A DNA stretch of 64,000 nucleotides from an uncultured Helicobacteraceae bacterium (GTDB lineage: Bacteria > Campylobacterota > Campylobacteria > Campylobacterales > Helicobacteraceae), in assembly GCA_947176375.1 (NCBI GenBank), contig CAMWQM010000005.1, positions 1-64,000 of the forward strand. The letters run 5' to 3'. The notes under the pieces are model-generated. The model saw nothing but the letters and a program-made list of their open reading frames with translations, searched no databases and was not told the DNA's origin. Made by a program: the position numbers and the translations under genes. Within the stretch, counting starts at the first letter, position 1, and every line of letters begins with the position of its first letter. Below are positions 12,481 to 22,830 of this stretch, in pieces.

Positions 12481-12747
12481 GATCTAAATAAAATCTAAAG
12501 TTTAAAAATAAGATAGATAAAATTACGAACTTTAAAATCTTTTTAATTTATAAAGAATAACGGCTAAAGTATGTGGAATTTAACTTTTTAAACCATTTAG
12601 ATTTCAAATCCATTAGTAGTTAAATTCTAAAATGTGAAAAGTTAGAATCTTAATATTTTTTTAAAAGCTTTTTTTAAGCTGGTGCATTAAATACAGATTC
12701 TAACTTTCAATTAAGAATAGAAATACAAAAAATAATAAGGAGTAAAT

Positions 12748-13062
12748 TTGAGCTGGATATATTTGGTTTTGGCTGGTTGTATGGAGATTTGTGGCGTGAT
12801 TGCAATGAAACAATTTGCCCTAACTTCGAAAAAAATCTATCTTCTTGCCATTGCCCTGCTTTTTATTTGCAGCCTCTTTTTATTATCTCTTGCGATGAAA
12901 GGCATTGCTATGGGTGTGGCATATGCGATATGGACTGGCATCGGAGCTGGAGGTGGCGTGATGATAGGAATTATCTTTTTTAAAGAGAGTAAAGGTGCTT
13001 TAAAAATTATTTTAATCACACTCATTTTACTCTCAAGTATCGGGCTAAAACTACTTTCATAA
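12748..13062 (+). CDS. SMR-family transporter (partner of the preceding SMR gene)
   Basis: TTG start; MSWIYLVLAGCMEICGVIAMKQF...GVAYAIWTGIGAGGG. Confidence 0.88.
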   Translation: MSWIYLVLAGCMEICGVIAMKQFALTSKKIYLLAIALLFICSLFLLSLAMKGIAMGVAYAIWTGIGAGGGVMIGIIFFKESKGALKIILITLILLSSIGLKLLS

Positions 13063-13409
13063 GCTAGTCAAATTCCTTTGAGTAAGGGTTAGCAAAATCT
13101 TAATAAATTTAATTTTTAGCCTCTATACTAAACTAAATTTTAGAATCTAAAATAGATTTTTAAAAATTTTCTAAAGCTAAATCTTGCTTATCATAAAACA
13201 AAAAATTATTTTTAGGCTAAAAACCGCTCTTTAGCATATTTTTATAAGAATCTTTTTTATATTTATGATTTATATGAATAATATACAATTTAAAGCAGAA
13301 TCTGGAATAAATAACATAGCTTGAAACTAGAAAAATTCTAAGTCTTTAGATTCCACATATTTTAAGCTAGATTCTAAAAATTACTAAAATCCTCTAGCTT
13401 TATGAGAGT

Positions 13410-14192
13410 TTAACGCAACAAATTATATTTAATATTAACCTTAATTAAAACATTTTTATTTGGCTTTGGATAGTCTTTATAAGACTTGTAGATTGTGTTT
13501 ATTGCGTCTTTATTTAGTATTTTATGACTATCTTTAATCACTCTAACATTCTCAATACTGCCATCTTTTTTAAATACAAATTCAACCATCACATCGCCAA
13601 AAAGCCCTCTCTTTAAAGCCATCTTAGGCATAACTTGATATTTTCCTATAATATCTAGGATTGTTTGATAAAGCGCATTATCATTGCCTAGAATCTCGAT
13701 ATTTTCACTTTGATTTGCACTTTGAGCCAAAGATTCTGCATTAGTTTCCATATCACTAGATTCAGCATTTTGCGCCAAATCAGTGGAATCTTCATTGATA
13801 TTTTGGGTATTTTCTAAAGTTGTGTTACTAGATTCTATTTCTTTAGATTCTGCTTTCTGCGCGTTTTCTTGCAAAATCTTTTGCTTAATTTGCTCTTTTA
13901 TTTCTTTTTTTGGTTTTTGTTTAATTGCTTTTTGCTCTTGTAGATTTTTAATTTGCTCTTTTGACGAGGTTGTAGCCATCGAAATGGGAGTAGATTGCGC
14001 CACATTTCCTTGAATATTATGCAAACCAATACTAATTGATTTAGACTGCGATGAGTTTGGAGTATTCTTATTTGTAGTGCTAACAAATAGCGTTGCAAAG
14101 AGCGTAGAATGCAACAAAAATGAAGCTATAAAGCCGATTTGAATTGGTGAGAGCTTAATTTTTGATTTTTGCTTGAATTTGAAATTTCTCAT
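13410..14192 (-). CDS. tonB: TonB-family energy transducer
   Basis: N-terminal TM, charged linker, C-terminal TonB domain (GDVMVEFVFKKDGSIENVRVIKDS); adjacent to exbD/exbB. Confidence 0.85.
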   Translation of the reverse strand: MRNFKFKQKSKIKLSPIQIGFIASFLLHSTLFATLFVSTTNKNTPNSSQSKSISIGLHNIQGNVAQSTPISMATTSSKEQIKNLQEQKAIKQKPKKEIKEQIKQKILQENAQKAESKEIESSNTTLENTQNINEDSTDLAQNAESSDMETNAESLAQSANQSENIEILGNDNALYQTILDIIGKYQVMPKMALKRGLFGDVMVEFVFKKDGSIENVRVIKDSHKILNKDAINTIYKSYKDYPKPNKNVLIKVNIKYNLLR

Positions 14193-14538
14193 GATTTTTT
14201 TCCTTTAAAATATCAAGCACCTCCACAAATGCCTGAAATGTAGCCTCACTATCGCTTGAAAGCTCTATTAGTGTGTCGCTATCAATTTTATTTATTTCAT
14301 TTTTTAAAGTTTCTAAGCTTGTTTCTTTATTTTCAAAATAATATTTATTCGCGCTATCTAGCAGTATTTGCACTTTTTTTTCATTATCAATCTTGCTAGC
14401 AGAACTGGACTTTGGAATATTAATTTTAATCTGTCCTTGTGAGATAAAAGTCGCTGTGCTTAAAACAATTGCAAGTAAAACTAGCATAATGTCTATAAAT
14501 GGGATAATATTTAAGCCATCTTTTCTAGGAAGCTTCAT
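14155..14538 (-). CDS. exbD: ExbD/TolR biopolymer transport protein
   Basis: [23 protein letters not shown]. Confidence 0.93.
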   Translation of the reverse strand: MKLPRKDGLNIIPFIDIMLVLLAIVLSTATFISQGQIKINIPKSSSASKIDNEKKVQILLDSANKYYFENKETSLETLKNEINKIDSDTLIELSSDSEATFQAFVEVLDILKEKNHEKFQIQAKIKN

Positions 14539-14954
14539 ACTCTAGCCTTGAATCTATTGATTAAAATATCTACTTTTCGCAAAAATGCGTTATAGATGAT
14601 GAGTGTAGGAATAGCGACCACAAGCCCAAGAGCTGTAGCTTTAAGTGCCAAAGAAAGTCCCACCATAATATCTTTAACATTCATTTCTCCGCTAATTCCC
14701 ATATCATAAAATGTAATCATTATCCCAACAACAGTTCCAAGTAGCCCGATATATGGCGCATTTGAATAGATTATATAAAGTGTGGTTAGATTCTTTGTGA
14801 TTGCCTCTTCAAAATCATTCAAATCTTTAAAATCACTTAATTTTAATCGTTTATAAAATATAAGTCGCTCTACACTTAACCAAATTACTATAAAACTCAT
14901 AAATCCAAGTATGGTAAAAATAATAATGTCTATATATTCTTTTAAAAATTCCAT
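14535..14954 (-). CDS. exbB: ExbB/TolQ proton channel protein
   Basis: [21 protein letters not shown]...[23 protein letters not shown]. Confidence 0.93.
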   Translation of the reverse strand: MEFLKEYIDIIIFTILGFMSFIVIWLSVERLIFYKRLKLSDFKDLNDFEEAITKNLTTLYIIYSNAPYIGLLGTVVGIMITFYDMGISGEMNVKDIMVGLSLALKATALGLVVAIPTLIIYNAFLRKVDILINRFKARV

Positions 14955-15322
14955 TTTATTAATCCTTTTTTAGCCATTTTGCGATAAATTTTCCAAAGAT
15001 TTAAACTTTTTTAAACTAGATTCTATTTTACAAATATTTAAAATTACTAAAAATAATTGTTTTAATAATAAAATCTATTCTCATTTTGAAGAGAAATATT
15101 ATCATAAAATTATTATAAAAATACTAATAATTAAATATTTTTGAAACTTTTATATGATTTTAGTTTTGAATTTAAATTTATTTTCCAAAAAACTACAAGG
15201 CTTCATAAACATATTAAAACTTTGAGAGCCTCTACAAAGCAATTTAGATAGAATTATTTAGCAAAAATCTAGCTACAATATAATAAATTCTCACACAACA
15301 AAACTAATAAAATTTTAGAAAA

Positions 15323-15598
15323 TCACTTGCTTAATTGTGTTTTTAGCTCATTTTCATTTAGCCATATTAATATTCTTGCAACCGCCAAATACGAATCTTC
15401 GCCTATTTCCTCATCAATTTCAAGATTGATTAATAAATCTACCAATTCTTTATTTTGAAAAATAGGCACATTGAATTCCTTTGCCCTCTGCACCAATAAA
15501 AGTGCCATTTTGTCTTTGCCACTAGCTACTACTTTTGGAGTTTGTATTTCACCACCATATGCTAAAGCCACAGCTTTGCTAATCTCTTTATTTTTCAT
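15323..15598 (-). CDS. FlhB C-terminal-domain-like protein (EscU/YscU/HrcU export family)
   Basis: KNKEISKAVALAYGGEIQTPKVVASGKDKMALLLVQRAKEFNVPIFQNKEL, resembles the FlhB cytoplasmic domain but without the NPTH autocleavage motif. Confidence 0.88.
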   Translation of the reverse strand: MKNKEISKAVALAYGGEIQTPKVVASGKDKMALLLVQRAKEFNVPIFQNKELVDLLINLEIDEEIGEDSYLAVARILIWLNENELKTQLSK

Positions 15599-16213
15599 TT
15601 AATAACTAGCCAAAATGGAATCTATTTCTCTCCAACCATTTTCACCTTGCCTTTTATTTGAAATAAAGTGAAATAGGCTTCGTGCGATAATATCAGTTTC
15701 GATATTTACCCGCCTTTTAGGTTTATATTGATGAAACAATGTGTTATTGTAGGTATGTGGAATAATAGTCAATCTAAAAATAGAATCTAGCACTTCATTT
15801 ATGGTCAAACTAATGCCATCAATGCAAATACTTCCCTTTGGAATAAGCAAATTTTTGATATTTTTATCATATTTGATATAAAAATCAAAGCCGTTTTGAT
15901 TCTGTCTAATATCCTCAATAACTCCTATGCTATCGATATGCCCTTGCACGATATGCCCATCAAATCTATCTCCAAACGCCAAAGCTTCCTCTAAATGCAC
16001 CTTGCCACAGAGATTTTCTAATGCAATATTATCTCTACTCTCCTTACTTAAAGCTGCACTAAATTTATCATTTTTAAAATCCATTGCAGTAAGACATATT
16101 CCATTCACAGCAATACTTGCACCAATTTTTGGAGAAAGAACACTTTTAATTGTAATAATATCATCTTTTAAATCTACCACCTCGCCAAGCACCTTAACCA
16201 ATCCACTAAACAT
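15599..16213 (-). CDS. ribE: Riboflavin synthase alpha subunit
   Basis: Two lumazine-binding repeats (MFSGLVKVLGEV...; FDGHIVQGHIDSIGVI); start trimmed to MFSGL. Confidence 0.93.
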   Translation of the reverse strand: MFSGLVKVLGEVVDLKDDIITIKSVLSPKIGASIAVNGICLTAMDFKNDKFSAALSKESRDNIALENLCGKVHLEEALAFGDRFDGHIVQGHIDSIGVIEDIRQNQNGFDFYIKYDKNIKNLLIPKGSICIDGISLTINEVLDSIFRLTIIPHTYNNTLFHQYKPKRRVNIETDIIARSLFHFISNKRQGENGWREIDSILASY

Positions 16214-16270
16214 AATCTTTGCCTTACAAAAAAATTTGGCTATTATTTTACTAAAAATTAGGAGCTTATT

Positions 16271-17047
16271 TTGTATATTGATACGCATTGTCATTTAGAT
16301 AGTAGAGATTATAATGAAGATTTAGAACAGATTCTGCAAAATAGCAAAACTTTGGGAATAAGTAAAATAATCATTCCAGGCGCAGATATTAATGATTTAA
16401 CAAAAGCTAGAGATTTAAGCACTAAATTTGATATGATATATTTTGCAAGCGGAATCCACCCAAATGAAGCAGAGCAATTTAGTAAAGAATCTAAAATTAA
16501 ATTAAAAAAACATTTAGAGGATAAAAAATGCGTTGCAGTTGGAGAAGTAGGGCTTGATTATCACTATTTAGATGAACAAAACAAAGATTCCCGAGTAGCT
16601 TTGCAAAAGAGTGTCTTTGAGAGCCAAATAGAGCTAGCACTAGATTTCAATAAGCCAATTATCATTCACACAAGGGAATCTAATGCTAATGTTGTGGAGA
16701 TCCTCAAAGAATATGAAAATAGCCTAAAGGCAGTGATTTTTCATTGTTTTGGAGGTGATACCTCCCTAATAGATTGCTTAAAATGCAAGATTTATTTTGG
16801 AATAGGTGGCGTTATTAGCTTTAAAAATGCAAATATTTTAAAGCAAGGTGTTAAAAAGCTACCACTAGATTCCATCATTTTAGAAACAGATTCGCCATAT
16901 CTCGCCCCAACACCTCATAGAGGAAAGCGAAATACGCCAGAATTTATCCCACTTATCGCTTCACATTTGGCAGATTCTCTAAATTTATCGATAGAAAAAG
17001 TCGCAGAAATCACGACTGCTAACGCAAATATAGCATTTGAATTTTAG
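16271..17047 (+). CDS. tatD: TatD-family DNase
   Basis: YIDTHCHLDSRDYNEDL; VGEVGLDYH; LETDSPYLAPTPHRGKRNTPEFI; TTG/ATG-type start. Confidence 0.94.
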   Translation: MYIDTHCHLDSRDYNEDLEQILQNSKTLGISKIIIPGADINDLTKARDLSTKFDMIYFASGIHPNEAEQFSKESKIKLKKHLEDKKCVAVGEVGLDYHYLDEQNKDSRVALQKSVFESQIELALDFNKPIIIHTRESNANVVEILKEYENSLKAVIFHCFGGDTSLIDCLKCKIYFGIGGVISFKNANILKQGVKKLPLDSIILETDSPYLAPTPHRGKRNTPEFIPLIASHLADSLNLSIEKVAEITTANANIAFEF

Positions 17048-17182
17048 ATTTTTAAAGATTGCAGACATTCTAATCAAAGATAATTTTAAAATTTATTTAA
17101 AATTTTGAAGTTGAAAATATAAAGTTGATAAAATTTAAGAAATAAGAGATTTAAGTTAGTATCCCTTAAGAATCATTTTGAT

Positions 17183-17208
17183 AAAAGAGATTATATATAA
17201 TCTCTTTT
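17183..17208. repeat. Perfect 26-bp palindrome AAAAGAGATTATATATAATCTCTTTT
   Basis: Read directly; in the tatD / thioesterase convergent gap, followed by two further inverted repeats. Confidence 0.95.
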
Positions 17209-17518
17209 CAAGATAGATTCTCTTTAAAAGTTTCTATCTTTGAAAATTAAAAACTAAGTTTTTTATCTTTAATAAATCTTAAAAGCATTTTTTCACTATT
17301 CTCCTAGTCTTTTTCAAGGCTAGGAATGGAGTTTATATTTTTTAAGAATTATTTTAATTTTTTGAAGTTTAAAACTGCGCCTATCATAAAATTACTCAAT
17401 CCTAAAAATTATATACACCCCAAACTATGCCTATTTTAGTAGCTTTAGTTAGAATCTACATTTAATTTTAGAATCTAAATTAATCACAAAATCAAAGCTA
17501 CTAAATTTAATAAAAAAA

Positions 17519-17986
17519 CTATTTCTTTGTGCTTCTGCTTTTCTTCCGCTCTATTGCAGCATTATAGCGTCTCTTTTCTTCTTCAGTCTCTGGGATAAAT
17601 TTATCAATCTCTAGTGGCACTCCATCTGGATCAAGTGCAACCATAGTAAAATAGCAACTATTTGTATGCGTAGCTGTCCTATTTTTTATGTCTTCACTTA
17701 TAACCTTAATCCCAACTTCCACGGAAGTTTTGCCTGTATAATTTATTTTCGCAAGAAATGTTACTAGATTCCCTATTGGAATAGGATTTTTAAAACTAAT
17801 ATCATCGACATAAACGGTAACGACATCTACACCGCAGTAACGCGTAGCACAAGCATAGGCAACTTGGTCTAGCATTCGCATTATATGCCCCCCATGGACC
17901 ACTCCACTAAAATTGGATAACTCCGGAGTCATTAAAATTGTCATACTAAGAGACTTTCTATCAAAGATATTTTCCATAATTCCCAC
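17519..17986 (-). CDS. Hotdog-fold acyl-CoA thioesterase
   Basis: GVVHGGHIMRMLDQVAYACATRY...VTVYVDDISFKNPI; YciA-type family. Confidence 0.9.
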   Translation of the reverse strand: MGIMENIFDRKSLSMTILMTPELSNFSGVVHGGHIMRMLDQVAYACATRYCGVDVVTVYVDDISFKNPIPIGNLVTFLAKINYTGKTSVEVGIKVISEDIKNRTATHTNSCYFTMVALDPDGVPLEIDKFIPETEEEKRRYNAAIERKKSRSTKK

Positions 17987-18092
17987 CTTAAATTCTTAAA
18001 AAATCTTATAGTGCTAATTATTAAACTTTGGGCTTTAAAATATAATGAAACTTATTGTATAATTGCCAAATTTTTAACCAAAGGTAACCTTT

Positions 18093-19127
18093 TTGAAAAA
18101 TATTTTATTTACAGGAGCTTGCGGATATATAGGCTCTCACACGGCATACAGCTTTCTAAAACACACAGACTATGATATCATAGTGATTGATAATTTAAGT
18201 AGTGGGTTTGTAGAAAATATTGATTTTTTGCAATCCACTTTTAAGGATAGAATCTCTTTTATTAAGATTGATTTGAGCGATTCTAAATCTTTAGAAAATG
18301 TATTTATGGAGAGTGAAATTTACGCTATCGTGCATTTTGCAGCTAGTATTGTGGTAAGCGAATCTGTTAGCAATCCGCTTTTATATTATTCTAACAATAC
18401 TAAAAATACACTAGATTTAATAAAACTCTGCACTAAATTTGAAATAAAAAATTTTATTTTTAGCTCTACTGCAGCGGTTTATGGTGAGCCAGAAAATAAT
18501 CCCATTAGCGAAGATTCCCCGCTTTTGCCTATCAATCCCTATGGTGCTTCAAAAATGATGAGTGAGATGATTTTAAGAGATACAGCTTCTGCCAACCAAA
18601 ATTTTAATTATATTGCATTAAGATATTTCAATGTAGCAGGGGCATTGAATGATAATGACTATCAAAAAAATAGAGGTTTGGGACAGAGAAATAAAAATGC
18701 TACACATTTAATCAAAATAGCTTGTGAATGTGCTGTTGGCAAACGAGATGGTATGCAGATTTTTGGCGATGACTATGAGACCAAAGATGGCACTTGTATT
18801 AGGGATTATATTCATATTGATGATTTGGCAATGGCTCATTTAAGAGCGCTAGAATTTTTAGAGGGTGAAAAAAGAAGTGAGGTTTTTAATGTCGGCTATA
18901 ACAATGGATATAGCGTAAAGGAAATAATAAGTAGGCTAAAAGAAATTAGCAAAGTTGATTTTAAAGTAGAAATTGCAAAGAGGAGAGAGGGTGACCCAGC
19001 AAATCTTGTATCTAATAATACTAAAATTTTAAACCTCACATCTTGGAAAGCTATGCATAATGATATAGATTTAATTCTAAAGAGCGCATATTTGTGGGAA
19101 AAATCCCCTATGTCTTTAATAAAATAA
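18093..19127 (+). CDS. galE: UDP-glucose 4-epimerase
   Basis: NAD-binding GACGYIGSHTAYSFL; SSTAAVYGEPENNPISE; NPYGASKMMSE. Confidence 0.94.
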   Translation: MKNILFTGACGYIGSHTAYSFLKHTDYDIIVIDNLSSGFVENIDFLQSTFKDRISFIKIDLSDSKSLENVFMESEIYAIVHFAASIVVSESVSNPLLYYSNNTKNTLDLIKLCTKFEIKNFIFSSTAAVYGEPENNPISEDSPLLPINPYGASKMMSEMILRDTASANQNFNYIALRYFNVAGALNDNDYQKNRGLGQRNKNATHLIKIACECAVGKRDGMQIFGDDYETKDGTCIRDYIHIDDLAMAHLRALEFLEGEKRSEVFNVGYNNGYSVKEIISRLKEISKVDFKVEIAKRREGDPANLVSNNTKILNLTSWKAMHNDIDLILKSAYLWEKSPMSLIK

Positions 19128-19143
19128 TTATCAGGAAAGTAAA

Positions 19144-20211
19144 ATGAAAATTAATGAAATAATAATTTTTATAGAAATTTTTATGCTAATAATGTCTATT
19201 TCGTTTGCTATCAATCTATTTATCACTAAATATTCAACCAAACTTGGAATCTTCCTTGATAAAGACAATATAAATAAGCCACAAAAAATGCACTTTGGAA
19301 ATATTCCTAGAGCTGGTGGAATAAGCATATTTATTAGCTTTATTATAGCAATTTTGCTAAAAGGTGGCGAGAGTGCATTTGGTGGAGGTAATAGTAATCC
19401 TATTGCATTTGGATACATTTTATTAATCATTCCTATAATTTTTGTTTTTTTAAGTGGAATCTTGGAGGATTTTAATAATTCACTCACTCCAAAAATGAGA
19501 CTATTATTGCAAATGCTAGGGGCAATTAGCTCTGTGATAATTTTTAACAGCGTAATTACAAATATTGGCTTTAGCCTACCATTTTATCTAGGTGCAGTAT
19601 TTAGCATATTTTGCATTGTTGGCGTAATTAATGCAATAAATATTATAGATGGTTTTAATGGGTTAGCAAGTGGGGTTAGCATTATGATTTTAATTAGCAT
19701 TGCGATTGTTAGCTATAAATTAGGTGATTTTAGCGTATTTTATTTAAGCATAACGCTTTGTAGTGCAGTATGTGGCTTTATGCTACTAAACTTTCCTTTT
19801 GGTAAAATATTTTTAGGAGATGGGGGGGCATATTTACTTGGATTTATGTTAGCCTTTTTATTAATTATGCTAACTCAAAGAAATTATGAAATCTCTGCTT
19901 GGTATGGGCTTTGCATAATGATTTATCCTATATTTGAAGTACTCTTTTCAATATATCGCAAAAAAATTATTCGAGGCACTTCCACAATGCAGCCAGACGC
20001 TGTGCATTTCCATATGCTAATTTATAAAAGATTAATAAAAAGCAATTACAAAACTTCCATATTTATTTGGATTCTAAATATTCCTTTTATATTTTTGCCT
20101 ATCTTCTTTTTTAATAATATTATCATACTGGTGGCGTTGATTTTAACATTTATTTTAATTTATATTTATGCTTATAATAAAATCATTAAGTTTAGGAATC
20201 TAAAAATATAA
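19144..20211 (+). CDS. MraY/WecA-like phospho-N-acetylhexosamine transferase
   Basis: IPRAGGISIFI; INIIDGFNGLASG; FPFGKIFLGDGGAYLLGFML; multi-TM. Confidence 0.9.
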   Translation: MKINEIIIFIEIFMLIMSISFAINLFITKYSTKLGIFLDKDNINKPQKMHFGNIPRAGGISIFISFIIAILLKGGESAFGGGNSNPIAFGYILLIIPIIFVFLSGILEDFNNSLTPKMRLLLQMLGAISSVIIFNSVITNIGFSLPFYLGAVFSIFCIVGVINAINIIDGFNGLASGVSIMILISIAIVSYKLGDFSVFYLSITLCSAVCGFMLLNFPFGKIFLGDGGAYLLGFMLAFLLIMLTQRNYEISAWYGLCIMIYPIFEVLFSIYRKKIIRGTSTMQPDAVHFHMLIYKRLIKSNYKTSIFIWILNIPFIFLPIFFFNNIIILVALILTFILIYIYAYNKIIKFRNLKI

Positions 20212-20235
20212 CACTATTTAAAATAAGGCAGTAAA

Positions 20236-20697
20236 ATGAAATTTATTTTAATATTTTTTAGTTTTTTTATGTTTTTAAGTGCGAATAGTTTCAATGGATT
20301 TTTAGAGCGAATATATAGCGAATTAAGCGAACTTGATTTAAGTAGCAATCAAGAACAACTAATAAAGAATACAATAAAATCCCACCATCTATTTTTAAAA
20401 GATTGGCATATAAAAGTCAAAAAAAATAATGAAAAAATAATGAAAAAATTTTCAGATTCCACTTTAAAAAAAGATAGTGAAGAATTTAATCAAGATAAAA
20501 TACTTTTACAAAAACGAACAATAGCAGAAAGAAACTTCATAGTCGCAATATACAATATACTAAATGACAATCAAAGAAAAATAATGTATAACAAACTACA
20601 AGAGCAAAAACAAGGCAAAATCTTTGGATTTGATAGTGCGATAAAAGAAAAAAGCATTCAAATTTCAGGCGACAAACAATTCATACGACAGCAATAA
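20236..20697 (+). CDS. Hypothetical exported, highly charged helical protein
   Basis: ORF with signal peptide (MKFILIFFSFFMFLSAN) just downstream of the WecA-like gene; Spy/CpxP-like character is only a guess. Confidence 0.65.
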   Translation: MKFILIFFSFFMFLSANSFNGFLERIYSELSELDLSSNQEQLIKNTIKSHHLFLKDWHIKVKKNNEKIMKKFSDSTLKKDSEEFNQDKILLQKRTIAERNFIVAIYNILNDNQRKIMYNKLQEQKQGKIFGFDSAIKEKSIQISGDKQFIRQQ

Positions 20698-20770
20698 TTT
20701 GTTTATACATTCTAATCTATAATTTTGTAAAACAGATTGTTAGCTTTTATTAAGTTTTGATATAGTTTCT

Positions 20771-20841
20771 AAAAAGTGGTTTAAAACTTTGCTACACAAA
20801 TACTTCCTCAATTACCTTTTATAAAAAGATTTAAGGGAAAG
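20771..20841 (+). repeat. Dispersed hairpin repeat, copy A
   Basis: AGTGGTTTAAAACTTTGCTACACAAATACTTCCTCAATTACCTTTTATAAAAAGATTTAAGGGAAAG; similar to 48692, 58569 and 62258. Confidence 0.8.
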
Positions 20842-21228
20842 TTGTGTTAGATAAAAAATTGAAAGTTTAAAAGATTAATCAAGATTCTAGCTTTAAGTTT
20901 GGAATCTATTTTAGAAGTCTATTTCTATTTTAATTCTAAATTATCCTAAAAAATGGAGTTTTTTAAAGTCTTTAGTATTTGTATTGTTTATAGATTTTAA
21001 ATTTTTTAGAATCCACAGCTATAACTTTCAAGTCCATTTTAGATTCCTTCATTAATATGCTGTAAATTTTGCAAACTAATATTAGTTTGCAAAATAAATT
21101 CTAAAGATTTATAAAAAATTTAGATTCCACCAATATCTCTGCCTTAAGAGAAAAAATCTTATTTTAATAAATAAAAATAGCAACAAGCAGGGCAAAATAA
21201 AAGAGCAATTTATAAAAATTTATATTTT

Positions 21229-22830
21229 CTAGTGCAACGCCTCTTTCATAAATATATCAATATCTATCGGAGTGTTATTTATTTCATTATACATTATGTA
21301 GTTTGCCATAACTTTCATACCATAGAATCTACTTTCTTCATAAGGAATAAACTCCATACTAAACCACGGCTCAAATTTATTTTTTTTACTAAAATTGCTC
21401 TTATCTTTCAAAAAATTACGAATAAAAGTAGGACCGCCATTATAGGCATAGGAGATAAAAAGCGGATGTGTAAATTCCTTTTTTAAATGATTTAGATAAT
21501 ATGCCCCAAATTGTAGTGCAATTTGTGGATTAAACATACTCTCTAGCGTAATATTTTCCATTTTTTGCTCTTTTGCGAAATTATCCACATTAAAAGGCAT
21601 AATTTGCATCATACCTAGCGCATAAGAGCGCGAAACAACTGATGGAATAAATCTACTCTCCTGCCTTGCGACCGCATAGACTAGATTTTTAGTTTGATTA
21701 TCAAAATCTAGCTTATCATAATATGGCATTATAAAAAAGTTTTTTGAAAAGTTATAATATCTATTAATCACAAAAATAAAGTGTGGGAGCGTCTCTTTAT
21801 AATAAAATAACTTTGAAATATCAAGCAATGCATCTCTATTTTTCACTTGCAAGATATTTTGGCTAATGATTTGCCACTCAAATGGATTTGAAATATCAAA
21901 TGGTGGCTTATCCTCACTCAAAGAAGCAAACATTTCATCATCTTGCAAAATTATCTGAAATTTTGGAACTGCTTTTAGCTTTTTAGTCGCATAGAGGGAA
22001 TATAGATTAAAATGCTCACTTTGTGCTAGTTCCTTTAAATATTTGCTTTTAGCACTAATTTTATACTGCCAAAATAGTGCCCTATCTTTTAAGAATCTAT
22101 TTTTCGTGCTACTTACAACAGATGAAAAATATTTTAGCGCTTTATTTTTAGAACCATTTTCTAACTCATTTAATCCCAAAGCAAAAAAGCTAAAATCATT
22201 TACATTTGTAATATTTGCCTTTAGAAGTGCTTTTGTAAATTTGGGAAATTTATTAGAAATGATTATATGATAGAGTGCTTTTGAATAGTCCTTATTTGAG
22301 ATATTTTTAAGGTTTTTAGGAGCTTTATTAAAAATCTCTATTTTTTTGCTAATTGAAAAATAAATACTATTAAAATCTTCTCCATCACCATTTTTAAGCA
22401 ATGTATCTAAAATATTTTTTGAGCGCAAAATTTTTATTCTATTTTTTGTTTTAGAGCTTGTTAGCCTGTCTATAATAGCAGAATCTAGCTTCCCATTAAA
22501 CGCATAGTCAAGCTTAAAGCCAATATTTAGACACTCATCATCACTTTGTATTAATTCATCAAAATTCTTGCTAGAGCAAAGCAGAGTATAGGGTAGTTTT
22601 TCTTGTGGAATCTTTGACTTTAGCACACTCATAATCTTTGGGCTTTTTAGATCTATTAAATCATAGAGTTTTAATGCAGTCTCTAAATCAATCTCATTAT
22701 TTATAATAAACTCATAGATGTAAAAATCTCTAGCGATGCCCTGTGGTTTGGATTCTATAAATGCTAGATTTTTTGCAAATAAAATATTGCAAAACAAAAA
22801 CAATAATAATATTTTATAGACTATTTGCAT
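21229..22830 (-). CDS. slt: Soluble lytic murein transglycosylase
   Basis: C-terminal SLT domain (AVARQESRFIPSVVSRSYALGMMQIMPFN ... SYAYNGGPTFIRNFL). Confidence 0.92.
   Translation of the reverse strand: MQIVYKILLLFLFCNILFAKNLAFIESKPQGIARDFYIYEFIINNEIDLETALKLYDLIDLKSPKIMSVLKSKIPQEKLPYTLLCSSKNFDELIQSDDECLNIGFKLDYAFNGKLDSAIIDRLTSSKTKNRIKILRSKNILDTLLKNGDGEDFNSIYFSISKKIEIFNKAPKNLKNISNKDYSKALYHIIISNKFPKFTKALLKANITNVNDFSFFALGLNELENGSKNKALKYFSSVVSSTKNRFLKDRALFWQYKISAKSKYLKELAQSEHFNLYSLYATKKLKAVPKFQIILQDDEMFASLSEDKPPFDISNPFEWQIISQNILQVKNRDALLDISKLFYYKETLPHFIFVINRYYNFSKNFFIMPYYDKLDFDNQTKNLVYAVARQESRFIPSVVSRSYALGMMQIMPFNVDNFAKEQKMENITLESMFNPQIALQFGAYYLNHLKKEFTHPLFISYAYNGGPTFIRNFLKDKSNFSKKNKFEPWFSMEFIPYEESRFYGMKVMANYIMYNEINNTPIDIDIFMKEALH

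Noticed and set aside
12777-12983. Alternate-frame ORF (68 aa) inside the second SMR gene
   Set aside because: Cysteine/tryptophan-rich out-of-frame translation of a clear SMR protein; no independent start context.
15323-15598. Truncated flhB as a pseudogene
   Set aside because: Short FlhB-C-like proteins are known stand-alone genes in Helicobacter; the ORF looks intact.
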